Origin: Candidatus Woesearchaeota archaeon
Lineage (GTDB): Archaea > Nanobdellota > Nanobdellia > Woesearchaeales > UBA11716
Assembly: GCA_013329175.1 (NCBI GenBank)
Contig: DUKR01000031.1
Coordinates: forward strand, 1-32,459
Length of the DNA stretch: 32,459 bases
Direction of reading: 5' to 3'
Part shown: piece after piece, positions 16,923-25,857 of the stretch
How positions within the stretch are numbered: the first letter of the stretch is position 1
Layout of the letters: every line of letters starts with the position of its first letter
Notes under the pieces: generated by a model
Seen by the model: the letters and a program-made list of their open reading frames with translations, nothing else
Database searches by the model: none
Told to the model about the DNA's origin: nothing
Program-made: the position numbers and the translations under genes

Positions 16923-19109
16923 TCAGATCTCTATAATTTTCCAACTTGACAAGTCATTAGGATTGTATTCGTATTTCTCTTTGTCATTGTCATTGTAACG
17001 CCATGTTCCGTTTACAAAAATAGCAATACCGCCCCAGACTTTCTTATCTTTGTTTTTCTTGAGGTATTTTTGTAATCCTTCGGCTCTTGGCCCTGCTTCT
17101 TTTGCTGTCATTCCGCTTTTTGTGTCAAAGAGACCGGTAGAGCCGTCTGTAAACAGCACGATGAAGTCAACATAGAAAGCTCTCTCAATTCCATTCTCAT
17201 CTGTATATGGCACTGCGAAATATTTTGCTTCTGCTTCGCCGTTCTTGAACCACCATTTTGCTTTTTTTGATTTGTTGAGCAATTCTATAAATCTTCTTTC
17301 CGGCTCGCTTGGTTTCTTTGTGTAAAATGGCTTCATTATTGAGGTTGGCTGTTCTTCTTTGCTGTATCTGCTGTTGTAGCTGATAATAACAGGAATTTCC
17401 CATTTTGGTATCTCTTTCTTCTCTCTCTTTTCGTTGAGTTGTTCAACGACTTCTTTTTTGTAGCGTTCTTTTGCTATGTTGATGGCATCTACGAATGCCT
17501 GCACGTTTTCCTTTCCTAAAACTATTCTTTGGGCTTGCGGATCAAACTTTCTGAGCTTGTATTTTTCTGTGAAAAAGTTGTAAAGTGCTGTTTTCATCCT
17601 ATCGCTTGAATCTGATGGTGCGTATGGTGTGCAGTTATCAGCAATGAATTTATCAAATAACTGCTGTAATTCTGCAAGATTTAGCTGGACTTCAATTTGC
17701 CCTTTTCTTTCAATTTCTCCTAATTGGTCAATGTTTACAATTTTGCCATCTGCGATTATCGGGCTTACTATTCGTGATGGCTGGGCAGTAATTTTCTTCT
17801 GGAGTTTGGTTTCTTCTGCCACTTTCATAAAAATATCGCCAAACTTTCCCGATAGTCTTGTTCGTTCTCTTTGTCTTTTCAGGAAAATTGAGGGCAGATA
17901 GATGTCTTTGTAGAGTTTGCTGTCCCTTTTTGCTTCATAAACAGTAACGTAATCCTTTGCATAATCTTCTGTAATCTCAATATTCGGCAGGTTTGTAAAG
18001 ACATAACCTTTATTCAAATCTTCTTCATTATAATACTTCAATTCAGGCATTCTCATAATTCTGCCAATGGTCTGAATGGTAAAAGTGAAGCTTTTTGATT
18101 CTCTGAAAATAACGAGAATTTGCGCTCTTGGGCAATCCCAACCTAAAGCAATAGCCTGTTTGAAAACCAAAACGTCTACTTCATTGTCGTTTTTGTCAAC
18201 ATTTGCCAGATTGTCGGTTTTTTCTTCTGAAAGCCACACTGCCAGCTTTCCGTTTTCTTCAGTTATCTTGAATTTGTCCTTTAGAATTTTTACAACATCA
18301 TCTTTTTTGTTAATGAGATTACTCTTTTTGTCTGGCAGTTGGATAAGCACAAGAGGGTTTATGTTTGAGCCTTCTTTCTCGTAAAGTTTGGCTACTTCCT
18401 GCCTTTTCTTTAACGCTTGCTCTATAATCAGCTCATCTGAGCTTTTCGTACCTGTTTTTATTTCCAGAAATTCGGGATTAACAGCTATCTCTGACTTAAT
18501 CATTTCTTCAGCTTTTACCTGTGAAATATGCACTTTTTCAATCTCAGAAACGTTCTCTTTTAAGTGGGGAGTAGCTGATACTTCAATCGTAACTTTGGGC
18601 CCGATTGTCTCAATCAATTCTTTTGATTTTTCAGAACTCGCTGTATGATGGCTTTCATCAATGATTAGGATTATTTGCCTTCCTTCTTCCTTTGTATTCT
18701 GTATTAGGGCATTGAGATTATTGTCCTGCTCATTCTCTCGGACATAAATGTTAATGTCTTTCTTGTTTATGCTATGCCAATTTATGAACAAAATCTCATT
18801 TTCCCCTATCTGTCTGTCTTCCAAATCTTCAAAATAAGAGCATTGGATTAACCGGTCATCTTCGTAATATTTCTCTAATTTCTCTTTGCTTTGTTCGTGT
18901 AACATTCTGACAGAAACCCAGACGAAAGAGTATTTTGTATGGTTCTCCTTGACCAATTGTTTAAGCATCTCAGAAACCATAACTGTTTTACCGCTTCCTG
19001 TCGGTGCTTGGAAAATTACAACTTCATTGTCCGGCGTATTCAGAACATTCTGGACTTTTGCTTTAAGACTTTCAACTGCCTTTTTCTGATAATCTCGTAA
19101 GTCTATCAT
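16923..19109 (-). CDS. res: Type III restriction enzyme Res subunit (helicase-nuclease)
   Basis: QAPTGSGKTVM, IIDESHH, SATPH, QTIGRIMRMP helicase motifs; C-terminal FYVDFIVLFTDGSTGLFDTKSG PD-(D/E)XK motif. Confidence 0.93.
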   Translation of the reverse strand: MIDLRDYQKKAVESLKAKVQNVLNTPDNEVVIFQAPTGSGKTVMVSEMLKQLVKENHTKYSFVWVSVRMLHEQSKEKLEKYYEDDRLIQCSYFEDLEDRQIGENEILFINWHSINKKDINIYVRENEQDNNLNALIQNTKEEGRQIILIIDESHHTASSEKSKELIETIGPKVTIEVSATPHLKENVSEIEKVHISQVKAEEMIKSEIAVNPEFLEIKTGTKSSDELIIEQALKKRQEVAKLYEKEGSNINPLVLIQLPDKKSNLINKKDDVVKILKDKFKITEENGKLAVWLSEEKTDNLANVDKNDNEVDVLVFKQAIALGWDCPRAQILVIFRESKSFTFTIQTIGRIMRMPELKYYNEEDLNKGYVFTNLPNIEITEDYAKDYVTVYEAKRDSKLYKDIYLPSIFLKRQRERTRLSGKFGDIFMKVAEETKLQKKITAQPSRIVSPIIADGKIVNIDQLGEIERKGQIEVQLNLAELQQLFDKFIADNCTPYAPSDSSDRMKTALYNFFTEKYKLRKFDPQAQRIVLGKENVQAFVDAINIAKERYKKEVVEQLNEKREKKEIPKWEIPVIISYNSRYSKEEQPTSIMKPFYTKKPSEPERRFIELLNKSKKAKWWFKNGEAEAKYFAVPYTDENGIERAFYVDFIVLFTDGSTGLFDTKSGMTAKEAGPRAEGLQKYLKKNKDKKVWGGIAIFVNGTWRYNDNDKEKYEYNPNDLSSWKIIEI

Positions 19110-20764
19110 TTGAATATCCTCTTGTAAACGTTTAATATGACTGCTGGAATTGGCCTTAATTCAACCAGATCAGCGACATCCTCAAATTCATCTTCTCTTG
19201 CACTTTCATCAAGAGAGAAAACATAAACGACAAACTGCTTTTTTAATTTTTTAGCTTCTTTTTTGAATGGCTCAATGCCCTCATCATCGTAAATTATTCC
19301 TAAATGTTTGTCTTGACCATTCTTGAAAATTTTGAAATTCTTGCCATCCATAACCTCATCAAAACAATCTTCTTTTAAGCAAAGCATTTCTGTTGATTTA
19401 TCAACCATTTTATGCTTATTAGTATCGGTTTGTTCAGCATCAACGAAGCCGGTTTTATAATACTTCAAACCGCCGGGCATATTACTTACTAACTTACCTT
19501 TAGATTCTTTTTCTAAATTTTGAATTACCTTTTTAACACGAGGATAGCATATATCCTCGGCAATTTTATCACCTGAACCGTTATTGTTTTCATTGTTTGT
19601 ACAGAGTATAAACTTTCTAAATCCATTATCCTCCAAATTGTACTCTGTTACAGCTTGCCCAGTAGTACCCGAACCCGCAAAAAAATCAAGAATAATACTC
19701 TTTTTTGTTGATGATAATTCTACTATTCTTTTAATTAGTGAAACAGGTTTCGGATTATTAAATTTTTTAGCACCTAACAATTTTTCTAATTCCTGAGTTC
19801 CATTAGTAGTTGTCCCAACGTCATCCCAAATTGATTTTGGGGCTAACCCTTTACCCTCCGCATCAGTTAAATAGCGTTTTAGTTGTGGTTTTGAATTTCC
19901 AGATTTTCCAAATATTATTCTACCCTCTGCAAAATATTTTTTATATTCTTCCTCTGTTGTTCTCCAATGCCTACCTTTAGGAGGCATAAAAATTTTTCCT
20001 GTTTTAGGATTTTTTATTGGATATTCTAAATTTGGTCGTATTTCTGGAGCATCAAATGGATCAGCAGTCCATGGACCTCTTGGATCATTATCGGAATTAA
20101 GAAATTTACCATTATTTACGCCTTTTAATCTAAATTCATGCTTATGTTTTTGTAACCACTTCATGCTTTTTGCATAGAATAATGTGTGATTGTGATTCAG
20201 AGAAACAATTGTATCGCTTGAAACTGATTTTCTTGAATTCCAAATAATATCAATAACAAAATTTTCTTCACCAAAGATATCATCACATAATAATTTTAAT
20301 TGTGCAACTTCAGTATCATCAATAGAAATAAAAATCATTCCTCTTATCGACATTAAATTTTTTGCTAATTTCAATCTCTTAGACATGAATGAAAGCCATT
20401 TACTATGTCTGTAAGTATCCTCTCTGTCAATTATTTTATCGTTATAAACGAAATTGTCTCCAGAGCCACGATTATACGGCGGATCAATGTAGATAACATC
20501 AACAGTCCCCTTATGCGTATAATTCAAAACTGAAAGAGCGTGATAATTATCGCCCTCTATCAAAATATTTACTTGCTTTTTGTCATCCGTTTTAATTTCC
20601 TTTTTTGTATCTTCTTCTAGAATAGGCAATTCTGTTTCGCATCTTTTTGCAACAGTTTCAGGCTTTTCTTCCCAGACTATTCCATATTTCTTTCTTTTTT
20701 CAACTTTCTTTAACTCTCTAACCAATTCTTCTTTTGACCAATTGGAATAATCTTTTTTTGCCAT
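19106..20764 (-). CDS. mod: Type III DNA methyltransferase Mod subunit
   Basis: VDVIYIDPPYNRGSGDNFVYND (DPPY), ILDFFAGSGTTGQAV (FxGxG), WDDVGTTTNGTQEL; ATGA overlap with res. Confidence 0.95.
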   Translation of the reverse strand: MAKKDYSNWSKEELVRELKKVEKRKKYGIVWEEKPETVAKRCETELPILEEDTKKEIKTDDKKQVNILIEGDNYHALSVLNYTHKGTVDVIYIDPPYNRGSGDNFVYNDKIIDREDTYRHSKWLSFMSKRLKLAKNLMSIRGMIFISIDDTEVAQLKLLCDDIFGEENFVIDIIWNSRKSVSSDTIVSLNHNHTLFYAKSMKWLQKHKHEFRLKGVNNGKFLNSDNDPRGPWTADPFDAPEIRPNLEYPIKNPKTGKIFMPPKGRHWRTTEEEYKKYFAEGRIIFGKSGNSKPQLKRYLTDAEGKGLAPKSIWDDVGTTTNGTQELEKLLGAKKFNNPKPVSLIKRIVELSSTKKSIILDFFAGSGTTGQAVTEYNLEDNGFRKFILCTNNENNNGSGDKIAEDICYPRVKKVIQNLEKESKGKLVSNMPGGLKYYKTGFVDAEQTDTNKHKMVDKSTEMLCLKEDCFDEVMDGKNFKIFKNGQDKHLGIIYDDEGIEPFKKEAKKLKKQFVVYVFSLDESAREDEFEDVADLVELRPIPAVILNVYKRIFK

Positions 20765-20767
20765 AAT

Positions 20768-20914
20768 TTAAGACCTTGATTTGTTCCTCTTTAATTCCTC
20801 AACCATAAAATTTTCAAACTGTTTTGATAAGATGAAGCCCTTCTGCTCACAGTATCTTCTGTATTCTTCGTAAACTTCTTCTTCAACGCTTAACGATACT
20901 GTCTTTTTTGCCAT
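20768..20914 (-). CDS. Ribbon-helix-helix-like small protein (48 aa) upstream of mod
   Basis: Translated by hand: MAKKTVSLSVEEEVYEEYRRYCEQKGFILSKQFENFMVEELKRNKSRS; 3 nt upstream of mod. Missed by the ORF track (size cutoff). Confidence 0.7.
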   Translation of the reverse strand: MAKKTVSLSVEEEVYEEYRRYCEQKGFILSKQFENFMVEELKRNKSRS

Positions 20915-21059
20915 AACCACCAACCCATGTATGTATATATAATCTTAAATGTAACTCCTATATAAATGTAACGACACCCTCTCTCATATAATATTTTTTC
21001 AGAAAAAGAAACAAAAACACGCCCCTGCTCCCTGTCCTTCGGAAATCATAGTCATCCTT

Positions 21060-21089
21060 TTTCCCCATTCTTTCCCTATTATTTCTTCC
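21060..21089. promoter_or_regulatory. 11-bp-phased TTTCCC-type repeats upstream of the right copper operon TATA box
   Basis: TTTCCC at 21060-21065 and 21071-21076, TTTCTT(CC) at 21082-21089; TATA-like TTTATAT follows at ~21093-21100. Confidence 0.7.
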
Positions 21090-21091
21090 AG

Positions 21092-21100
21092 TATTTATAT
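21092..21100 (+). promoter_or_regulatory. TATA box for the right copper operon
   Basis: TATTTATAT ~25-30 nt upstream of ATG 21123. Confidence 0.65.
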
Positions 21101-21122
21101 TGGGTACGCCATTGCCCATAGC

Positions 21123-21518
21123 ATGGCACCAAAAACAGCGTACGGATACAAAAGAGCACTCAGCATCCCTTTTACTGAAGCACTGGACAAAGCAAGAACT
21201 GAGTTGCAGGCAAATGGCTTTGGCGTCCTGTGCGAGATAGACGTCGCGGCAAAGCTCAAAGAAAAAGTCGGCGCAAACATCGGCAGGTATGTCATACTTG
21301 GAGCCTGTAACCCTCCTTTGGCGTACAGGGCAATTTGTGCTGAGCGGGACATCGGCCTTATGTTTCCCTGCAACATTGTCATCTCTGAGAAGGATAGCAA
21401 GGTGACAGCCTCCTGCATCCTCCCGACAACAGCGATGGGGATGATTGATAATCCCAAACTCAGGGAAGTTGCAGCAGAAGTTGAAGTGCAGCTCAAAACA
21501 ATAATAGACAAGCTCTAA
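21123..21518 (+). CDS. DUF302 domain protein
   Basis: SIPFTEALDKARTELQANGFGVLCEIDVAAKLKEKVG...YVILGACNPPLAYRAI...GLMFPCNIVI matches DUF302. Confidence 0.93.
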   Translation: MAPKTAYGYKRALSIPFTEALDKARTELQANGFGVLCEIDVAAKLKEKVGANIGRYVILGACNPPLAYRAICAERDIGLMFPCNIVISEKDSKVTASCILPTTAMGMIDNPKLREVAAEVEVQLKTIIDKL

Positions 21519-21530
21519 AGAGTATCTACA

Positions 21531-21962
21531 ATGGCAGATGCACATCTCAAGGAAAAGCTCGCAACCGCAACAGGCAGCATATCGGGCGCTGCAAGCATTA
21601 TGGGCTCCTGGCAGGTCTGCCACAGCATCTGCCTTGGGCTTATCGCACTACTTGGCATCATTGGCATCACCATCACAGGTATGCCCTTGCTTTTCCTCAA
21701 TAAGATTGCCATTCCGCTATGGAGCATAGCAGTCATCCTTCTGGGAGTTACCTCTTATTTGTATGTTACAAAAAAGTGCATATCAAAGAATCTTATCCTG
21801 CTCAACACAGGACTCATTATTGCTGGCATTCCCTTCCCAAAAGTCAGCAGCTTCCAGCCCTTATTCTGGATTATCGGAGGGATGGCCGCAATCTTTGGCC
21901 TGACGCTCTTCATCAGGGAAAAGCTTGACAAGAAAAAATGCAGGAGGCACCATCATGGATAA
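21531..21962 (+). CDS. Small polytopic membrane protein with His-rich C-terminal tail
   Basis: 4-5 hydrophobic segments; C-terminal KKKCRRHHHG; within copper operon. Confidence 0.75.
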   Translation: MADAHLKEKLATATGSISGAASIMGSWQVCHSICLGLIALLGIIGITITGMPLLFLNKIAIPLWSIAVILLGVTSYLYVTKKCISKNLILLNTGLIIAGIPFPKVSSFQPLFWIIGGMAAIFGLTLFIREKLDKKKCRRHHHG

Positions 21963-22434
21963 CAACAAGGAAACATACCTGCTCTACGGGATTGTCGCTC
22001 TCGCAATCATCGTCCTCGCGTACACTGGCTACAGCGTCATTGGGCAGGGCATAATGCAGAAAGACAAGTACATCCAGACTGTCCCAATAACAGGAGAAGA
22101 TTCCCCCTACCAGGCAGTCTCTACAGGAAGCACAGGAGAAGGCGAAGTGCAGATAGAACTCAGCCCTCATGAGCCGCAAGGCGGAAGGCTTGCTATTGAC
22201 ATAGCAGCAAACACCCATTCTGTTGACCTCTCGCAGTTTGACCTGAAGGAGATAACCGCATTGCAGATAGGAACAAAGCAGTTCAGGCCTATTGACGCGC
22301 CAACTCTTTCCAGCCATCATGCCTCAGGCACTCTTACATTTGATATCGGCTCAGCTAAAACTGACGCATTCATTGTCATTATCACAGGCATCCCAAAGGT
22401 TGCAACGCGATCTTTCAGATGGGATGGAACATAA
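21955..22434 (+). CDS. Membrane-anchored extracytoplasmic protein, unknown function
   Basis: N-terminal TM then ~120 aa beta-rich domain; overlaps the preceding gene by 8 nt. Confidence 0.7.
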   Translation: MDNNKETYLLYGIVALAIIVLAYTGYSVIGQGIMQKDKYIQTVPITGEDSPYQAVSTGSTGEGEVQIELSPHEPQGGRLAIDIAANTHSVDLSQFDLKEITALQIGTKQFRPIDAPTLSSHHASGTLTFDIGSAKTDAFIVIITGIPKVATRSFRWDGT

Positions 22435-22467
22435 AGAAGACTCCCAAAAGAGAGAGGAACAAGAACA

Positions 22468-22947
22468 ATGAAACGAACAATACTGTTAACTGCCCTGCTT
22501 GCAGCGGGCATTCTCATCCTTGCCGGCTGTGCGCAATCAGGCACCAACACAGGCGCAAGCGTAGCGGGGAAATCATCAGGCACCGCGATTACCATTTTCA
22601 AATCAGACTCCTGCGGCTGCTGCGGAGTGTACACTAAATACATGGATAGGGAAGGCTATAACGTAACCATCAATACTGTCAGGGACACCACAGCAATAAA
22701 GGAGCAGTACGGCGTCCCTGCTGCATTGCAGAGTTGCCACACAACTGTGGTAGGCGATTATGTTGTTGAAGGACATATCCCAAGTGAAGCGGTAGAAAAG
22801 TTGCTTTCTGAAAGGCCTGACATCAAAGGCATAGCGTTGCCGGGAATGCCATCAGGCTCTCCAGGTATGCCTGGCTCTAAAACTGGCGAATGGACCATCT
22901 ATGCGCTCAACAACGACGGAAGCTATGACGTGTTCATGAAGGTATGA
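22468..22947 (+). CDS. DUF411 metal-binding lipoprotein
   Basis: ILAGC lipobox; ITIFKSDSCGCCGVYTKYMDREGYNV, YGVPAALQSCHTTVVGDYVVEGHIP is DUF411. Confidence 0.93.
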   Translation: MKRTILLTALLAAGILILAGCAQSGTNTGASVAGKSSGTAITIFKSDSCGCCGVYTKYMDREGYNVTINTVRDTTAIKEQYGVPAALQSCHTTVVGDYVVEGHIPSEAVEKLLSERPDIKGIALPGMPSGSPGMPGSKTGEWTIYALNNDGSYDVFMKV

Positions 22948-23465
22948 GGATGAAGCTCAAGCCTCTTTTTGTACTGGCAATGGCCTCCCTGCTGTTCGCA
23001 AGGATAGCAGATGCCCATTGCCCCCTTTGCACTATAGGCGCAGGCGCACTAGCCGGAAGCGCAGCATGGCTTGGCGTCAGCAAGTCAGTGATAGGCGTAT
23101 TCATCGGAGCATTTGCTGTCTCCACGGGCTGGTGGATGGCAAGGCTCATTAAAAAGAAGGTCATCCCCTACCAGATGCCAGCAATAATTTTGGCATCATA
23201 CCTCCTGACCGTTCTGCCGCTCATTCCTCTGCTGAAAGATTATCATCCCCTCTACCTTTCGTGGCTTGGCACCTATGGCACAACCTACGCCATTGACGTC
23301 TTTTTGCTCGGAAGCATAGTTGGTGGCATCATCGTCTGCATCACACCCTGGCTTTCCGCAAAGCTCACTGCTCTGCGCAAGGGGAATCTCATTCCGTATC
23401 AAGGTATCAGCTTAACCTTTGGCTTGCTTTTCATTGCAGGTATCATCATGCAGGTGGTGGCATAA
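22944..23465 (+). CDS. Polytopic membrane protein with exported AHCPLCTIGAG motif
   Basis: Signal-like N-terminus followed by ADAHCPLCTIGAGALAG; 4-5 TM segments. Confidence 0.75.
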   Translation: MRMKLKPLFVLAMASLLFARIADAHCPLCTIGAGALAGSAAWLGVSKSVIGVFIGAFAVSTGWWMARLIKKKVIPYQMPAIILASYLLTVLPLIPLLKDYHPLYLSWLGTYGTTYAIDVFLLGSIVGGIIVCITPWLSAKLTALRKGNLIPYQGISLTFGLLFIAGIIMQVVA

Positions 23466-23466
23466 T

Positions 23467-23982
23467 ATGGGAACAAACGGCGCAGCTAGGGAACTGCAGG
23501 AATGGATGGAAAAGCTAAAGAAGTCAAAAACAAATGAAGCAGACCTTTCCCGCGACGAAGACTTAAGCATTGCTATTATGAACCTTATCAGCCTTGAGGA
23601 GCATTTCTATTTCACCGCAATGAAGACAGGCAACGGCTCGTACCTTGAGTTGCTTGATGAAGTAAGAAAGAAGCGCATTCAATTCCTCAAAAAGATTGTC
23701 AGGGATCCAAAGGGTGAGGAATGGTGCATAAGTAAGCATCTCCTTGCAGCAAGCATGCGCTTATTTGAAGTAGGCACAAAAGAATTGTCGGTAAAGGGAA
23801 AAGATGCAGCAATGCCATTTTTTCAATCAGGCTTTGACCTGTGGTCCATGTTTTTTTGCATTAATCTTGGGATGATAGAAGCCAAAGACATGAATCAGGA
23901 AGCGCTTCAGAAAGAGCATACCAGAACAGGAAAGCTCTCGGAAATGATGAAAAATATCATCAACTGCTGCAAAGAGTGGTAG
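23467..23982 (+). CDS. Helical protein of unknown function
   Basis: Same-strand operon position; ATG 23467 is preferred over ORF start 23419, which overlaps the preceding gene. Confidence 0.65.
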   Translation: MGTNGAARELQEWMEKLKKSKTNEADLSRDEDLSIAIMNLISLEEHFYFTAMKTGNGSYLELLDEVRKKRIQFLKKIVRDPKGEEWCISKHLLAASMRLFEVGTKELSVKGKDAAMPFFQSGFDLWSMFFCINLGMIEAKDMNQEALQKEHTRTGKLSEMMKNIINCCKEW

Positions 23983-24050
23983 CAGGGCGTTATTGGCAAG
24001 TTTGCGGCATCAGTTTATCAATAGCAAAAAAGGACACTGGTGATGCGACC

Positions 24051-24680
24051 ATGATGAACACAACAAAAAAAATAATGGCATTACTTGCACTAACGATGCT
24101 CTTTGCAGGCATTACGCTTGCTATAGAGAGCGATGGGATGCACGGCTCCTTTGAGCAGGCTGAGGCACTGATTAACGCAAAGGCCACCTGCTCAAGCCTT
24201 ACCGATGAGCAACTGGAATTGATTGGCGACTACGTGATGGAGCAGATGCATCCCGGAGAAGCCCATGAAGCGATGGATGCTATGATGGGCGGCGAGGGTT
24301 CTGAAAGGCTTCGGCTTGTCCATATCAACATGGCACGATCATACTATTGTGGAGATGCGCAGGCAATGGGCACTGGCATGATGTATAGCGGCTATGGAGG
24401 AAACCGTGTAGGGATGATGGGTTCTGCAATGATGGGGCAAAACTACCCGGCAGCAGGAGACAGTGGATATGGCATGATAAGCCAGTACGGTGCATATCCT
24501 GGTGTCCAACAGGGATACAGCGGCATGGGTTCGATGATGAATGGAGGCTCCATGATGTACGGCTACAGCTTGTGGTATCCGCTTCTGCAGCTTGTGTACC
24601 TTGCTCTTGCAGCATTGGTTTTTGGCGCCATCTTCTGGTGGACGTACAGGCTGATAGCAAGAGAGAAGAAAAGAAAGTAA
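24051..24680 (+). CDS. Exported Met/Gly/Tyr-rich putative copper-binding protein with C-terminal TM
   Basis: Signal peptide; YVMEQMHPGEAHEAMDAMMGGEG; repeated MMG/YSGMGSMM segments; C-terminal TM with RLIAREKKRK. Confidence 0.75.
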   Translation: MMNTTKKIMALLALTMLFAGITLAIESDGMHGSFEQAEALINAKATCSSLTDEQLELIGDYVMEQMHPGEAHEAMDAMMGGEGSERLRLVHINMARSYYCGDAQAMGTGMMYSGYGGNRVGMMGSAMMGQNYPAAGDSGYGMISQYGAYPGVQQGYSGMGSMMNGGSMMYGYSLWYPLLQLVYLALAALVFGAIFWWTYRLIAREKKRK

Positions 24681-24684
24681 TTGA

Positions 24685-24809
24685 AAGTCTCATTATTATA
24701 GCAAAGTGCAGTAATAATGAAACTTTTAGATATGCACTTTGCTATACTAGCAGAAAACACAAATGTTCGATAATTAATGTTTTCTGCTATTACTGCACTT
24801 TGCTATAAG
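24685..24809. repeat. Compound inverted-repeat element with alternative stems
   Basis: 24697-24717 is perfectly complementary to 24789-24809 (21 bp); 24749-24760 to 24779-24790 (12 bp); 24698-24711 to 24734-24747; 24685-24699 to 24713-24727 (one mismatch). Confidence 0.92.
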
Positions 24810-24835
24810 GGCAATGCAGGAGTGACGAGGGTACC

Positions 24836-25498
24836 ATGCTCAGCGACGACTATGCCTACGGAAACTGGATTATTGTGGTTAGCCTGATAGCTCTTGCCCT
24901 CTTCTTCATCACAAAATACATTCCCTTAAGGACCAGGTTTGAGAAGCGGACTGGAGGAGTGCTGCTTGCCTTCTTTACGGCACTCTTTGCCGAGATGTAT
25001 GGCATTCCGCTGACAATTTACCTTCTCTCCTCGTTTTTTGGCGTGCAGATCCCCTTCACCCACCAGTATGGCCATCTCCTTGCCTATGCATTCACGTTTA
25101 TCGGCATCCCCATCCTCTATGGGTGGATATTCGTGATGGCAGTAAGCACCATCATGCTGCTCATAGGAATAGGCCTCATCATCAAGGGATGGAAGGCAGT
25201 CTATCATGCCAAAGGAAGCATGGTGACCACAGGCATCTACGCAAAAATCAGGCATCCTCAGTATACAGGGATTTTCATTATCATTACTGCATTCATCATC
25301 CAGTGGCCTACGTTAATTACCCTCATCATGTACCCTTTTCTTGTGGTGATGTACTACAGGCTTGCGCTTCGTGAGGAAAAAGAGGTGATGCTGCGTTTTC
25401 CTGCCAGATACTCAGCTTACCAGAGGAAAACGCCAATGTTTTTCCCTTCACTGCTGAAGCAGAAAATCAGGAGACGACTACCCAATGCAAAAGCCTGA
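24836..25498 (+). CDS. Isoprenylcysteine carboxyl methyltransferase-like (ICMT/PEMT) membrane protein
   Basis: GSMVTTGIYAKIRHPQYTGIFI...YRLALREEKEVMLRFPARYSAYQRKTPMFFP. Confidence 0.88.
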   Translation: MLSDDYAYGNWIIVVSLIALALFFITKYIPLRTRFEKRTGGVLLAFFTALFAEMYGIPLTIYLLSSFFGVQIPFTHQYGHLLAYAFTFIGIPILYGWIFVMAVSTIMLLIGIGLIIKGWKAVYHAKGSMVTTGIYAKIRHPQYTGIFIIITAFIIQWPTLITLIMYPFLVVMYYRLALREEKEVMLRFPARYSAYQRKTPMFFPSLLKQKIRRRLPNAKA

Positions 25499-25578
25499 TG
25501 GATGCACCATCACCAAAGGAGAAAAAGAAAAACGCATGACCGTGCGCCTTTGCACCATGCTTGAGGAGTGTGAATGCA

Positions 25579-25830
25579 ATGAAGAAAACTGTTGCCGTAA
25601 AAAAAAGCCATAACCACAGCAATCACCTGCTGCTGATGGCACTTTGCTGCATAGCTCCGATACTCATCGCAGCCCTTGCTGTCTATGCCTTTGGCCTCAA
25701 CAGGAGCTATCTTGCCTGGGCAGCTCTCATCGGCTGCATGCTCATGCACGTCTTCATGATAAAGGGCTGCCATAAGGAAGAAGAAGCAGGCATGAATAAA
25801 AACAGCAAAGAGCAGGAGAAGTGCCACTGA
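25579..25830 (+). CDS. Small His/Cys-containing two-TM protein
   Basis: KKSHNHSNHLLLMALCCIAPILIAALAVYAFG...GCMLMHVFMIKGCHKEEEAG...EKCH. Resembles small copper-island membrane proteins such as DUF2933. Confidence 0.65.
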   Translation: MKKTVAVKKSHNHSNHLLLMALCCIAPILIAALAVYAFGLNRSYLAWAALIGCMLMHVFMIKGCHKEEEAGMNKNSKEQEKCH

Positions 25831-25857
25831 GTATGGTGGCAATAAAAGAAGTGCACA

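Noticed and set aside
16923-20914. RM locus as a novel defence system
   Set aside because: Mod and Res motifs are those of a standard type III system; only the small upstream gene is unusual.
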